Of a DNA stretch of 64,000 nt, positions 34,396-42,043 are shown in pieces. The DNA is from Streptomyces sp. NBC_00237 (GTDB lineage: Bacteria; Actinomycetota; Actinomycetes; Streptomycetales; Streptomycetaceae). Location of the stretch: the NCBI RefSeq assembly GCF_026342435.1, contig NZ_JAPEMT010000002.1, positions 186,001 through 250,000 of the forward strand, read 5' to 3'. The first letter of the stretch is position 1. Every line of letters starts with the position of its first letter. A program made the translations under genes and the position numbers. The notes under the pieces are model-generated. The model was given only the letters and a program-made list of their open reading frames with translations. It had not been told where the DNA came from and searched no databases.

Positions 34396-35511
34396 TCATG
34401 CGGCGTGCCGGACGGCTTCCGCGCGTTCCTCGACGAGGTGGTCCCACCACCAGGAGATGGTCGGCAGCGGCAGCGCGTCGGCGCTGTCGTCGGCCGGGCG
34501 GTGCTTCCACCAGCCGACCGGCTTGGCGAGCGGGGTCACCACCTGGGCGGGCACGCGGTAGCGGGGGCAGCGGGCCGCCCAGTCCAGGTGACCGCGTACG
34601 AACTGACCCAAGTCGTGTACGTAGCGCCGCAGTTCGGCCCCGCCGTCCTGGAGCACCTGGTCGCGCAGACGCAGGAAGAGCACCATGACGCGGTCGCGCA
34701 TGGCGACGGCGTACTGGAGGGCCTCGGCGGGTCCGCAGCCCAGTTCGTGGCACAGGACGTCGATCAGGTTGAGGTCGTCGTCGGCGCGCAGGAGTTCCTT
34801 GTTGCGCGAGTAGAGGTCGTTGTCCCAGCTGACGAGGGTCCAGGTGATCTCGGTGAGGGCCCGTACGCGGGGGTCCTCCAGGTCCTCGTCGGGGACGGAG
34901 TAGCCCGCGACTATCTCCATCATCGCCGTGGAGGGGGCCATTCCGATGGCCCGCATCCACAGGGTGACGTAGTCGTTCACGGAGGGCTGGCCGGGGCTGC
35001 GGCGGCACTCCGCCTCCCAGACCAGGCCCGAGGTGTAGACGCGCATGGCGTCGACCCAGCGGCGGATCTGGCGCGGCGTGGCGTAGCGCTCCAGCTCGAT
35101 CCGCAGGTCGCGCAGCACGGCGGCGTGCCGGGACTCGCCGGGGACCGGATCGCCGGGGGCTTCGACGGCCCGCATGATGAGGCCGACCTCCCGGGCGAGC
35201 TCGCCGGCCGTCGGCCGAGCCTCGTCGCAGACGCCGTCGTCGAGGGAGAAGAGGACGGCGTGGAGCTTCGCCATCAGGGTGAGGGGGGCGAGTTTGCCGT
35301 AGGGCATGGTGAAGGCGGTGAGTCCGCCGAAGTCGCAGCGCGCGAGCCGGGCGCGCTGGTCCTCGTCGGTATCGAGGTTCTGCCGGAACATCCAGTCGAC
35401 GGTCAGCTCGTCCAGCACTCCTGCCGCCGGGTGCGCCGCTGGAGTCACGGGGCAGTAGAAGGGCACGTGCGGCAGAGGCTGAACAAGCCGGTGATCCGAA
35501 GCGACGTTCAT
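34396..35511 (-). CDS. Class I terpene cyclase
   Basis: A 371-aa bacterial terpene synthase. The Asp-rich motif DDGVCDE starts at residue 91 and the NSE triad NDLYSRNKE spans 231-239; both bind the magnesium-diphosphate cluster. A late RY pair (CPRYRV) fits the diphosphate sensor. The product cannot be predicted from sequence. The ATG at 35511 has AGGGGGA seven bases upstream; an extra in-frame 29 codons are rejected. It faces the conservon P450 tail-to-tail, which makes a P450-terpene partnership plausible even though they are not co-transcribed. TTGACG at 35593-35598 (minus strand) is a possible -35. Confidence 0.9.
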   Translation of the reverse strand: MNVASDHRLVQPLPHVPFYCPVTPAAHPAAGVLDELTVDWMFRQNLDTDEDQRARLARCDFGGLTAFTMPYGKLAPLTLMAKLHAVLFSLDDGVCDEARPTAGELAREVGLIMRAVEAPGDPVPGESRHAAVLRDLRIELERYATPRQIRRWVDAMRVYTSGLVWEAECRRSPGQPSVNDYVTLWMRAIGMAPSTAMMEIVAGYSVPDEDLEDPRVRALTEITWTLVSWDNDLYSRNKELLRADDDLNLIDVLCHELGCGPAEALQYAVAMRDRVMVLFLRLRDQVLQDGGAELRRYVHDLGQFVRGHLDWAARCPRYRVPAQVVTPLAKPVGWWKHRPADDSADALPLPTISWWWDHLVEERAEAVRHAA

Positions 35512-36090
35512 GGGAAATCCCCCTGGAGTCCAGGTTTCAACGTGCAGTGCGGTGTTCTGTTCTGTGCTGGGGCCTATATGCCCATGTCCGATCGTCAATA
35601 ACGATGCAACTGCCCACCACCTGAAGCATGTTGAGCGCGGAGTGTCCGGGGCTGTCGGTCCGCCGGTTCACGGGCCCGGCGCACGCTGTGGATGATCTCC
35701 AGGGGGCACACGTGGCCATCGGGACGGATCTTTACGCGCACACCCCTTGCCATCGCGAGGCTTCGAGGTGCCGAATCCGGGATTCCGCACGACGGGGGCG
35801 CGGGGCGGCACGAAAACGGTCCGCATATTGCGCAGGCGGTCACAGACGGCTCCCATGTGGCCGAATACCGCCTTGCTGCGGGCCGGATGTTCGAAATGTT
35901 CGGCCCCTTACACGCGCGGACCCACGCTGTCGTACGCCTCTCTTCGCGCCGCGAGCGCCGGGCCCGGCGCGTCCCGGGGCGGGCGGCGGCGTTCGAATCG
36001 CTTCGGACGTGCGCGAGGGGAACACCGGGGCGGCGCGCGCGGCGCGCCGCTGCGGGGTGTCAACAACCGGGCCGGTTTCTCCCGGGCGTG
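35512..36090. other. Gene-free region upstream of terpene cyclase
   Basis: About 580 bases with no supportable ORF, RNA or mobile element. It should hold the terpene cyclase promoter. A hairpin at 36030-36050 (arms GCGGCGCGC and GCGCGCCGC) may terminate the APH-like gene. It is somewhat less GC-rich than its surroundings in parts. Confidence 0.6.
36030..36050 (-). terminator. Hairpin downstream of APH-like gene
   Basis: Perfect 9-bp arms with a 3-base loop, about 40 bases past the stop of the APH-like gene. GC-only, no T-run. Confidence 0.45.
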
Positions 36091-37014
36091 TCAGCCTGTT
36101 CCGAACCAGGTCTCGGAGACCGATTCCCACGTCGGCTCGGGTGGCGCGGGCAGTTCGCGGAAGTACCAGGGCAGGTTCGCGTAGACGTGCAGCAGGGTGT
36201 ACGCGAGGAGCTGGCGCGGGTCGAAGGACCGGCCGTACTCCTTCTGGAAGCGGGCCATCAGACCCGGCTCGCCCTTGGTGAGGAAGAGGCCGACGCCGAC
36301 CAGGTCGTAGGCCCGGTCGCCGAACATCGCGGGCTCGAAGTCGAAGAGTCCGGTGAGCCGCCAGATGTGCGGGTCGACCACGAAGTGCTGGCGCATCGGC
36401 TCGGTGTGCAGCAGGACGCGGGGCGGGTCGGCGGGCAGCTCGACCGAGTCGAGGAAGCCCGCGATCTGCTCCGTCCACGCCTCGGGAAGGCCGCACGAGC
36501 GCTGCCGCTCGACCGCTCCGGCGCGCTGGCGCAGGAGGAAGTCGCCCCAGTCGGCGGGGCCGAGGGTGTCCGCGAGGGGGCCGGGGTCCAGGGCGTGCAG
36601 GGTGGCGAGGGCGGCCGCGGCCTCGCCGACGACGCTCTGGCGCGCGTCGGCCGGGATGCGGGGCCAGGCCCGGGCGAGGTCCTCACCGGGGAGGCGGGAC
36701 ATCAGGACGTACCGCCAGCCGTTCTCGTACGCGCCGGTGGCGTGGAGTTCGGGGGTGGGGACGGGCAGCCGCCCCTGGAGATGGGCGAGCACGCGGCTCT
36801 CCGTGACGGCGTCCGAGGCGTCGACGCCGGGGAAGAGCTTGAGCACGTGGTCGTCGCCGACGGCGTAGACGGGCTGCGAGCCTTCGGTGAAGCGGACGAG
36901 GGGCGCTCCGCCGAGGCCCAGCCGGGTACAGAGGTCCGCGGCTCCGGGGCGTACGACCGCGTCGTCGGGAACGACGGCGTCCCACTCTTCTTCCGTGTTC
37001 ACCTCGGGCAGCAT
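36091..37014 (-). CDS. Aminoglycoside phosphotransferase-like protein, altered active site
   Basis: A 307-aa protein of the APH/choline kinase fold. The N-lobe has VLKLFPGVDASDAVTESRVL (Lys plus Glu pair) and YVLMSRLPGEDL. The catalytic loop, usually HGDxxxxN, reads HTEPMRQH, so both the base Asp and the metal-binding Asn are replaced, while the later metal Asp may persist in FDFEPAMFG. It may be a specialised kinase or a pseudokinase; antibiotic resistance should not be assumed. The ATG at 37014 is chosen because upstream residues overlap the divergent LCP promoter. Confidence 0.75.
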   Translation of the reverse strand: MLPEVNTEEEWDAVVPDDAVVRPGAADLCTRLGLGGAPLVRFTEGSQPVYAVGDDHVLKLFPGVDASDAVTESRVLAHLQGRLPVPTPELHATGAYENGWRYVLMSRLPGEDLARAWPRIPADARQSVVGEAAAALATLHALDPGPLADTLGPADWGDFLLRQRAGAVERQRSCGLPEAWTEQIAGFLDSVELPADPPRVLLHTEPMRQHFVVDPHIWRLTGLFDFEPAMFGDRAYDLVGVGLFLTKGEPGLMARFQKEYGRSFDPRQLLAYTLLHVYANLPWYFRELPAPPEPTWESVSETWFGTG

Positions 37015-37102
37015 GACGCGGAGATTAAGCAGATGATCCGCACGGCTGCAATCGATTTGGGGGCGGGCTGCGCTAGGCTGCGGGACGTTCACGCCAGGTT
37101 TG

Positions 37103-37151
37103 CCCCATTTTGGGGATCCGATTCGTACCGTTTCGGCCCGTACCGTTTCGG
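37103..37151 (+). promoter_or_regulatory. Palindrome and 13-bp direct repeat before LCP gene
   Basis: CCCCA-TTT-TGGGG (37103-37115) is followed by two copies of CGTACCGTTTCGG, at 37124-37136 and 37139-37151, with a 15-base period. They precede the Shine-Dalgarno of the LCP gene and lie in the 157-base divergent region with the APH-like gene. The arrangement suggests binding sites for a regulator. Confidence 0.45.
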
Positions 37152-37171
37152 TTTGCTTCCTGGAGGTCCCC

Positions 37172-38530
37172 TTGCCCGTGAGTCGCCCCCTCTCCGGCCG
37201 TACTCGCTCCCGTCGTCGCCGTCTCGCGCTCGCGACGCTGCTGGTGGCCTCGCTCGCGGCGGGCTCCTTCCCGGCGACGGCCGACGCCCCGGCTCCCGGC
37301 CCGGCCCCGTACGCACTCGTCCACGACGGCACGCTGTCCGAGGAGGCCCTGGTCGCGCCGGGCACGAACCTGCTGATCGTCGGCGTCGACCGGCGCAGGG
37401 GGATGACGCGGGAGCAGATCCGCAGGCTCCACGTCGGCGGCAAGGAGTGCGACTGCACCGACGTGACGATGCTGGTGCACGTCTCGGACGACGGCCGCCG
37501 GATGAGCGTGGTCTCGCTGCCCCGGGACTCGTACGTGCCGTTCGCCCCGCACGCCCATCCGCACCACGCGGGAAAGATCAACGGCGCCTACCAGCACGGC
37601 GGCCCCGACCTCGCGGTGCGCACGGTCGAGCAGGCCACCGGGCTGCGGATCGACCACTACCTGGAGACGGACTTCGCCCGCTTCGCCGACGCCGTCGACG
37701 CGCTGGGCGGCGCACAGGTGTGCACGGACAAGCTCCTGGAGGACCGGAACTCGGGGCTGCACCTCACTCCCGGCACCCATGTGCTGACGGGCGCGAAGGC
37801 GCTGCGGTACGCGCGGGCCCGGAAGGTGTCGCCGCCCGGCGACCTGGGCCGGGTGCGCCGTCAGCAGCGGCTGCTGCTCGGGCTGCTGACGCGGCTGTCC
37901 GATGCGGGGGCGCTGAGCAACCCGGTGCGGCTGGTCGACGCGGCGTCGGCGCTGCTCCCGCACCTGCGCACGGACGCGGGCACGGATGTGGCGACACTGT
38001 TCAAGCTGGGCTGGGGACTGCGTGAACTGCGCGCGGATCAGCTGGAGTTCGCGACCGTACCGATGAAGGAGTTCGACCACCGGGTGCCGGGGTGGGGTTC
38101 GACGCTGGTGTGGGACCAGGTGCGCGCCGACCGGCTCTTCGCGGCGCTGCGGGAGGACCGGTCGGTCACCGAGGAGGTAACGCTGCGGGCGGTACCGGTG
38201 GAGATGGAGCCGAGCACGGTGCCGGTGCGGGTGGACGACCCGGACGTGGCGGAGGCCCTGCGGCGCAGCGGCTTCGACGTGACGAAGGGCGAGCCGCCGA
38301 CGGTACGGGCCGAGGGGCCGACCGTGATCACGTACGACCCGCACTGGGAGCGGTACGCCTCCACCCTGGCGGCGGCGCTGCCGGGGGCGGTGCTGCGGCC
38401 GGTCGCCGGGCACGGGCACGCGTTCCAGGTGGAGGTGGGAAACGCGGGGCGGTCGGTGGTGGAGGTGGCGTACGACAGGAGCATGGTGGAGGGGGCGCCG
38501 GTGACGGGCGAACAGCTGCGTTGCCGCTAG
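37172..38530 (+). CDS. LytR-CpsA-Psr (LCP) family ligase with LytR_C domain
   Basis: A 452-aa protein. An Arg-rich N-terminus and one hydrophobic helix (LALATLLVASLAAGSFP) anchor it outside the membrane. The LCP domain (about 60-270) includes LLIVGVDRR, DVTMLVHVS, SVVSLPRDSYV and KINGAYQHGG, with conserved Arg/Asp residues that bind polyprenyl diphosphate. A C-terminal LytR_C domain (about 345-450) follows. LCP enzymes attach teichoic acids or other glycopolymers to peptidoglycan. The start is most likely TTG at 37172, five bases after GGAGG; a GTG two codons later is the alternative. Confidence 0.9.
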   Translation: MPVSRPLSGRTRSRRRRLALATLLVASLAAGSFPATADAPAPGPAPYALVHDGTLSEEALVAPGTNLLIVGVDRRRGMTREQIRRLHVGGKECDCTDVTMLVHVSDDGRRMSVVSLPRDSYVPFAPHAHPHHAGKINGAYQHGGPDLAVRTVEQATGLRIDHYLETDFARFADAVDALGGAQVCTDKLLEDRNSGLHLTPGTHVLTGAKALRYARARKVSPPGDLGRVRRQQRLLLGLLTRLSDAGALSNPVRLVDAASALLPHLRTDAGTDVATLFKLGWGLRELRADQLEFATVPMKEFDHRVPGWGSTLVWDQVRADRLFAALREDRSVTEEVTLRAVPVEMEPSTVPVRVDDPDVAEALRRSGFDVTKGEPPTVRAEGPTVITYDPHWERYASTLAAALPGAVLRPVAGHGHAFQVEVGNAGRSVVEVAYDRSMVEGAPVTGEQLRCR

Positions 38531-38723
38531 CGCGTGGTGCGGGCGCGGACACGGTGGCGCTGCGACCGACGGCCGACGAGCCGCACCCGGAGGAGTTGCG
38601 GGGGCTGGTCCTCTGGGGTTCGCCGGGCTCGGGGAGGTGTTCCTCGGTCGGGCCGGAAGACCTCAACGTGCCGTCAGGAGACCCGTCACCCAGGCGCCCG
38701 CCGCCGGTGCTTCATCCGTGGGA

Positions 38724-38778
38724 TTGACGTCGCGTCAGCACGCCTGATATTAATCCACCAAGTGCTTGGTGAATTAAT
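38724..38778 (+). promoter_or_regulatory. Promoter with 30-bp palindromic operator of TetR gene
   Basis: TTGACG (38724-38729), an 18-base spacer and TATTAA form a good promoter. Overlapping the -10 is a palindrome at 38749-38778: ATTAAT-cc-ACCAAG-tg-CTTGGT-ga-ATTAAT, both arm pairs exact. It is placed for repression by the TetR protein encoded just downstream. Confidence 0.8.
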
Positions 38779-38788
38779 GGAGGCGGAC

Positions 38789-39361
38789 ATGGCGGCAGCG
38801 CGACGCGGTAGGCCACCGGCTGGTCCGGAGCGTCGGAACGCTCTCGTGCAGGCGGCGTACCAATGCCTGGCCGAGAGCGGGTTCGAGCGGTTGCGGTTGC
38901 GGGACGTGGCCGCCCACGTGGGCATCGACCACTCGTCGATCCACCACCACTTCCCCACCAAACAGGACCTGGTGGTGGCGGTCGTCGACCACGCCACCCA
39001 GCAGTTCCGGTCGACCACACCGCCGGACGGCAGCCCCGTCGAGCGCCTGCGGCACCATCTGGCCACCCTCGCCCAGAAGATCGTCGATCAGCCCGAACTC
39101 CACATCGTCCTGCGCGAACTGGACCTGCGAGCCCGGCGCGACCCCGAGCTGCGGAAGATCATCGCCAGCCACGAAGAGGGCTGGCGGAACTCACTGCACG
39201 CTCTGCTGACCAATGCCGCGGCCGCCGGTGCGCTGGCCCCCGATGTCGACCCGGCGACGGGAGCGGAGCTGGTCATCGCCACCGTCAAGGGGGCGAGCCT
39301 GTCTTCCGACCGCGCCGGCGACGTCCTCGAACTCCTCGAACAGCTGCTGATCCGAGCTTGA
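38789..39361 (+). CDS. TetR-family regulator
   Basis: A 190-aa protein. The N-terminal HTH reads RRNALVQAAYQCLAESGFERLRLRDVAAHVGIDHSSIHHHF, quoted here in parts: AAYQCLAESGFERL and VAAHVGIDHSSIHHHFPTK. The C-terminal helical domain is the ligand pocket. The ATG at 38789 is fixed by GGAGG six bases upstream. It is followed after 28 bases by a flavin monooxygenase gene, so it probably represses itself and that enzyme from the palindrome upstream. Confidence 0.92.
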   Translation: MAAARRGRPPAGPERRNALVQAAYQCLAESGFERLRLRDVAAHVGIDHSSIHHHFPTKQDLVVAVVDHATQQFRSTTPPDGSPVERLRHHLATLAQKIVDQPELHIVLRELDLRARRDPELRKIIASHEEGWRNSLHALLTNAAAAGALAPDVDPATGAELVIATVKGASLSSDRAGDVLELLEQLLIRA

Positions 39362-39389
39362 CCCCCGCCAGCCCCAGGAGGAACACCCC

Positions 39390-40700
39390 ATGTCCACACG
39401 TCGACTCCGGGTCATCATCATCGGCGGAGGCATCGGCGGCCTGTGCCTGGCGCAGGGCCTGAACACCGCCGGAATCGACGTCGCTGTCTACGAACGCGAC
39501 GCCGACCCCGATGCACGGACGCAGGGCTACCGGCTCAACATCGAACCGGTCGGCAGCCGGGCACTGCACGACTGCCTGCCCGCGCACCTCTGGCAGATCC
39601 TGGTGGCCACCGCCGGTGATTCCGGGCCCGGCATGGGGGTGTTCACCGAGAAGATGCGGCTGCTGATGCGGGAGGACGCCCCACCCGCAGGGCTCGACCC
39701 GACCGAACAGACACACGCCGTCAGCCGGGTCACCCTGCGGCGGCTGTTACTCGCCGGCCTGGACGGCATCGTCCACTTCGGCAAAGAGACCACCGGCTAC
39801 CGGCAGAACGCCGACGGCACCGCCACCGCCCTTTTCACCGACGGCACCTCGGCCACCGGCGACCTGCTGGTCGGCGCGGACGGCGCCAACTCACGCGTAC
39901 GGCGGCAACTGCTGCCTCACGCACGGCGCACCCCCGCACCCGGCGTCGGGATCGGCGGCAAACTTCCGCTGGGCGACGGGTCAGCATGGCTGCCCGAAGA
40001 ACTGGTCAGCACCAAGAACATGTTCCTGCCGAAGCGGGACTTCCTGTTCACGGCGGTATTCCGCCGCCGGGAGACGGACGGGACCACCGCCGAACACGTC
40101 GGCGACCAGCTGCGGGCCGCCGACCTGGACCCGGGTCTCCTCGTCCAGGACGCCAAGGACGACGACTACGTCATGTGGGCCTACGTCGCCCACCGGCGCG
40201 CGCTGCCCGCCGACCTGCCCGACGCCTCGGCGGGCGGGCGCGGGCACCGGCTGCGCGACCTGGTCGCGTCCCGCCTGACGCACTGGCATCCCGACCTGCG
40301 CAAGTTGATCGCCCAGACGCCTGCGGACACCATCGAGCAGTTCGACTTCACCACCGCCCGGCAGATAAAGCCCTGGCCGACCACCCAGGTGACCGTACTG
40401 GGCGATGCCGCCCACTCCATGCCGCCGGTCGGCGGTCTCGGCGGCAACGCAGCGCTGTACGACGCCAACGTGCTGCGCCGCGCACTGATCGCGGTCGACC
40501 GGGGGGAAGCCGAACTGCTCCCCGCCGTCGCCGAGTACGAGCGCGCGATGCTGAAGAACGGCTTCGCTGCCGTGCGAGCCGCCACCATGTACCTGCGCTT
40601 GGCCACCCTGCCCAGCCACACGGTCCGAACCGTCGCACGGACGTTCTTCCGACTGTGCGGCACCATCCCCCCGCTGCGCCGCGCGATCTTCTCGGACTGA
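39390..40700 (+). CDS. FAD-dependent aromatic-type monooxygenase with TTA codon
   Basis: A 436-aa class A flavoprotein monooxygenase. It has the FAD-binding GGGIGGL at the N-terminus, a DG motif in LLVGADGANSRVR, and GDAAHSMPP. Relatives hydroxylate aromatics or inactivate antibiotics such as tetracyclines and rifamycins. Codon 120 is TTA (39747-39749), rare in Streptomyces and read only by the bldA tRNA, so expression is probably developmentally gated. It follows the TetR gene with AGGAGG nine bases upstream of the ATG. The substrate is unknown. Confidence 0.9.
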   Translation: MSTRRLRVIIIGGGIGGLCLAQGLNTAGIDVAVYERDADPDARTQGYRLNIEPVGSRALHDCLPAHLWQILVATAGDSGPGMGVFTEKMRLLMREDAPPAGLDPTEQTHAVSRVTLRRLLLAGLDGIVHFGKETTGYRQNADGTATALFTDGTSATGDLLVGADGANSRVRRQLLPHARRTPAPGVGIGGKLPLGDGSAWLPEELVSTKNMFLPKRDFLFTAVFRRRETDGTTAEHVGDQLRAADLDPGLLVQDAKDDDYVMWAYVAHRRALPADLPDASAGGRGHRLRDLVASRLTHWHPDLRKLIAQTPADTIEQFDFTTARQIKPWPTTQVTVLGDAAHSMPPVGGLGGNAALYDANVLRRALIAVDRGEAELLPAVAEYERAMLKNGFAAVRAATMYLRLATLPSHTVRTVARTFFRLCGTIPPLRRAIFSD

Positions 40701-40740
40701 CGGCAGACCGAACAGGAACGGCCCGACGCCGCTACCCGCA

Positions 40741-40974
40741 CACGCCTGCGCCGGGCCGGGGAGGACGGCGACGGCCAGCCGGGTCGTGTTCGCTTTCAGC
40801 CGGGACAACGCGCTGCTCGGGGTGCCGTCGCTGTACTCGGCGACGGCGTACGGCGCGGTGACCGCGATCAACGTCATCGGCATCACGCCCGCGTACGGGG
40901 TGCCCGAGGGGCCGTTCGAAGAGGAGCACGGTTTGGGTCGGGAGGAAGGAGCCGCCCCCATTTCGTCCCCTTGA
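40741..40974 (+). pseudogene. Remnant of an APC-family amino acid permease
   Basis: The frame reads TATASRVVFAFSRDNAL, then directly LGVPSLYSATAYGAV and TAINVIGITPAYGVP. In APC permeases an ASRxxFAFSRDxALP motif is normally followed some 40 residues later by a segment ending in AYGAVTAINVIGITPAYAIP, so here the middle appears deleted and both flanks are missing. No start codon with a ribosome site is present. The remainder (FEEEHGLGRE) is also reminiscent of the permease loop. This comparison is from memory of the family. Confidence 0.6.
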
Positions 40975-41021
40975 CGATAACGACCCACCCCTCTTATCGT
41001 CGTAGCGACGAGAAAGAGGGG
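40971..41021 (+). promoter_or_regulatory. Promoter and nested inverted repeats of slipin gene
   Basis: TTGACG (40971), an 18-base spacer and TATCGT (40995) form a plausible promoter. ACGATAA (40974-40980) is inverted as TTATCGT (40994-41000). TCGTCG-TAG-CGACGA spans 40997-41011, and outer arms CCCCTCTT (40988-40995) and AAGAGGGG (41014-41021) enclose it. The outer right arm contains the Shine-Dalgarno AGAGGGG. Confidence 0.6.
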
Positions 41022-41029
41022 TCCTCCTC

Positions 41030-42043
41030 ATGGCCGACATCACCCGGCGCTTGGGCTGGCGTCATCTGCGTTCCGCGCCCACCGCCCACATCCGCCACCA
41101 CGCGCGCGGCAAGCTCGTCCACGACGGGCCGGGGCTCAGCTTCTGGTTCCGGTCACTGACCGCAGCGCTCTCCGAAGTGCCGGTCAGCGACCGGGAGTTG
41201 GCGATGGCCTTCCATGCCCGTACCGCCGACTTCCAGGACGTCACCCTCCAGGCCACGGTCACCTACCGGATCAGCGACCCGGCGGTGGCCGCCGCCCGGC
41301 TCGACTTCTCCGTCGACCCCGACTCCGGGGCCTGGCGCGGCGCGCCGCTGGAGCAGTTGGCGACGCTGCTGACCGAGACCGCTCAGCAGCACGCCCTGGA
41401 CACGTTGGCCCGTATCCCCTTGGCGGAGGCACTGGTTGACGGGGTGTCAGTCGTACGGGACCGGATCGCGACCGGCCTGGAGGCCGAGCCCCGGCTGCCC
41501 GCGACCGGGATCGAGGTCGTCGCGGTGCGGGTGGTGGCGATCCGGCCCGAGGCGGACGTGGAGCGCGCCCTGCGCACCCCGGCCCGGGAGCAGATCCAGC
41601 AGGAGGCCGACCGGGCGACGTACCAGCGGCGGGCGGTCGCGGTCGAACGGGAACGGGCCATCGCCGAGAACGAGCTCGCCAGCCGGATCGAACTCGCGCG
41701 TCAGGAAGAGCGGTTGGTCGATCAGCGGGGCACCAACGCCCGCCGGGAGGCGGAGGAGTCGGCGGCGGCCGACGGAGTGAAGGCCGAGGCGGAGGCCGCC
41801 CGCACGGTACGGCTCGCGCGTGCGCAGGCCGAGGCGGCGCGGGCGGTCGGCGAGGCGCGGGCCGAGGCGCAGGCCGCGTGGCTGCGGGTGCACGGGGACG
41901 TCGCCCCGGAGATCCTGCACGCCCTGGCGGCGACCCGGCTCGCGGAGAACGTGCCGCGGATCGAGAGCCTGACCGTGTCGCCCGACGTGGTGTCGGGGAT
42001 GCTGGCGCGGCTGGGCGGCGCGGGCGGGGGCAACCGCTCGTGA
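41030..42043 (+). CDS. SPFH/band 7 (slipin-like) protein
   Basis: A 337-aa protein. The N-terminal SPFH domain (about 15-190) includes FQDVTLQATVTYRISDP and IEVVAVRVVAIRPEADVERAL. A long charged coiled coil rich in Glu/Arg/Ala spans about 190-290, and a conserved C-terminus follows. No N-terminal membrane helix is obvious, unlike many stomatins. SPFH proteins oligomerise as scaffolds. Its stop overlaps the GTG of the NAD-kinase-like gene, so the two act together. AGAGGGG lies eight bases before the ATG. Confidence 0.88.
   Translation: MADITRRLGWRHLRSAPTAHIRHHARGKLVHDGPGLSFWFRSLTAALSEVPVSDRELAMAFHARTADFQDVTLQATVTYRISDPAVAAARLDFSVDPDSGAWRGAPLEQLATLLTETAQQHALDTLARIPLAEALVDGVSVVRDRIATGLEAEPRLPATGIEVVAVRVVAIRPEADVERALRTPAREQIQQEADRATYQRRAVAVERERAIAENELASRIELARQEERLVDQRGTNARREAEESAAADGVKAEAEAARTVRLARAQAEAARAVGEARAEAQAAWLRVHGDVAPEILHALAATRLAENVPRIESLTVSPDVVSGMLARLGGAGGGNRS

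Noticed and set aside
36091..37014. Aminoglycoside resistance gene
   Set aside because: The fold is APH-like but the catalytic Asp and metal-binding Asn are replaced, so a resistance call is not justified from sequence.
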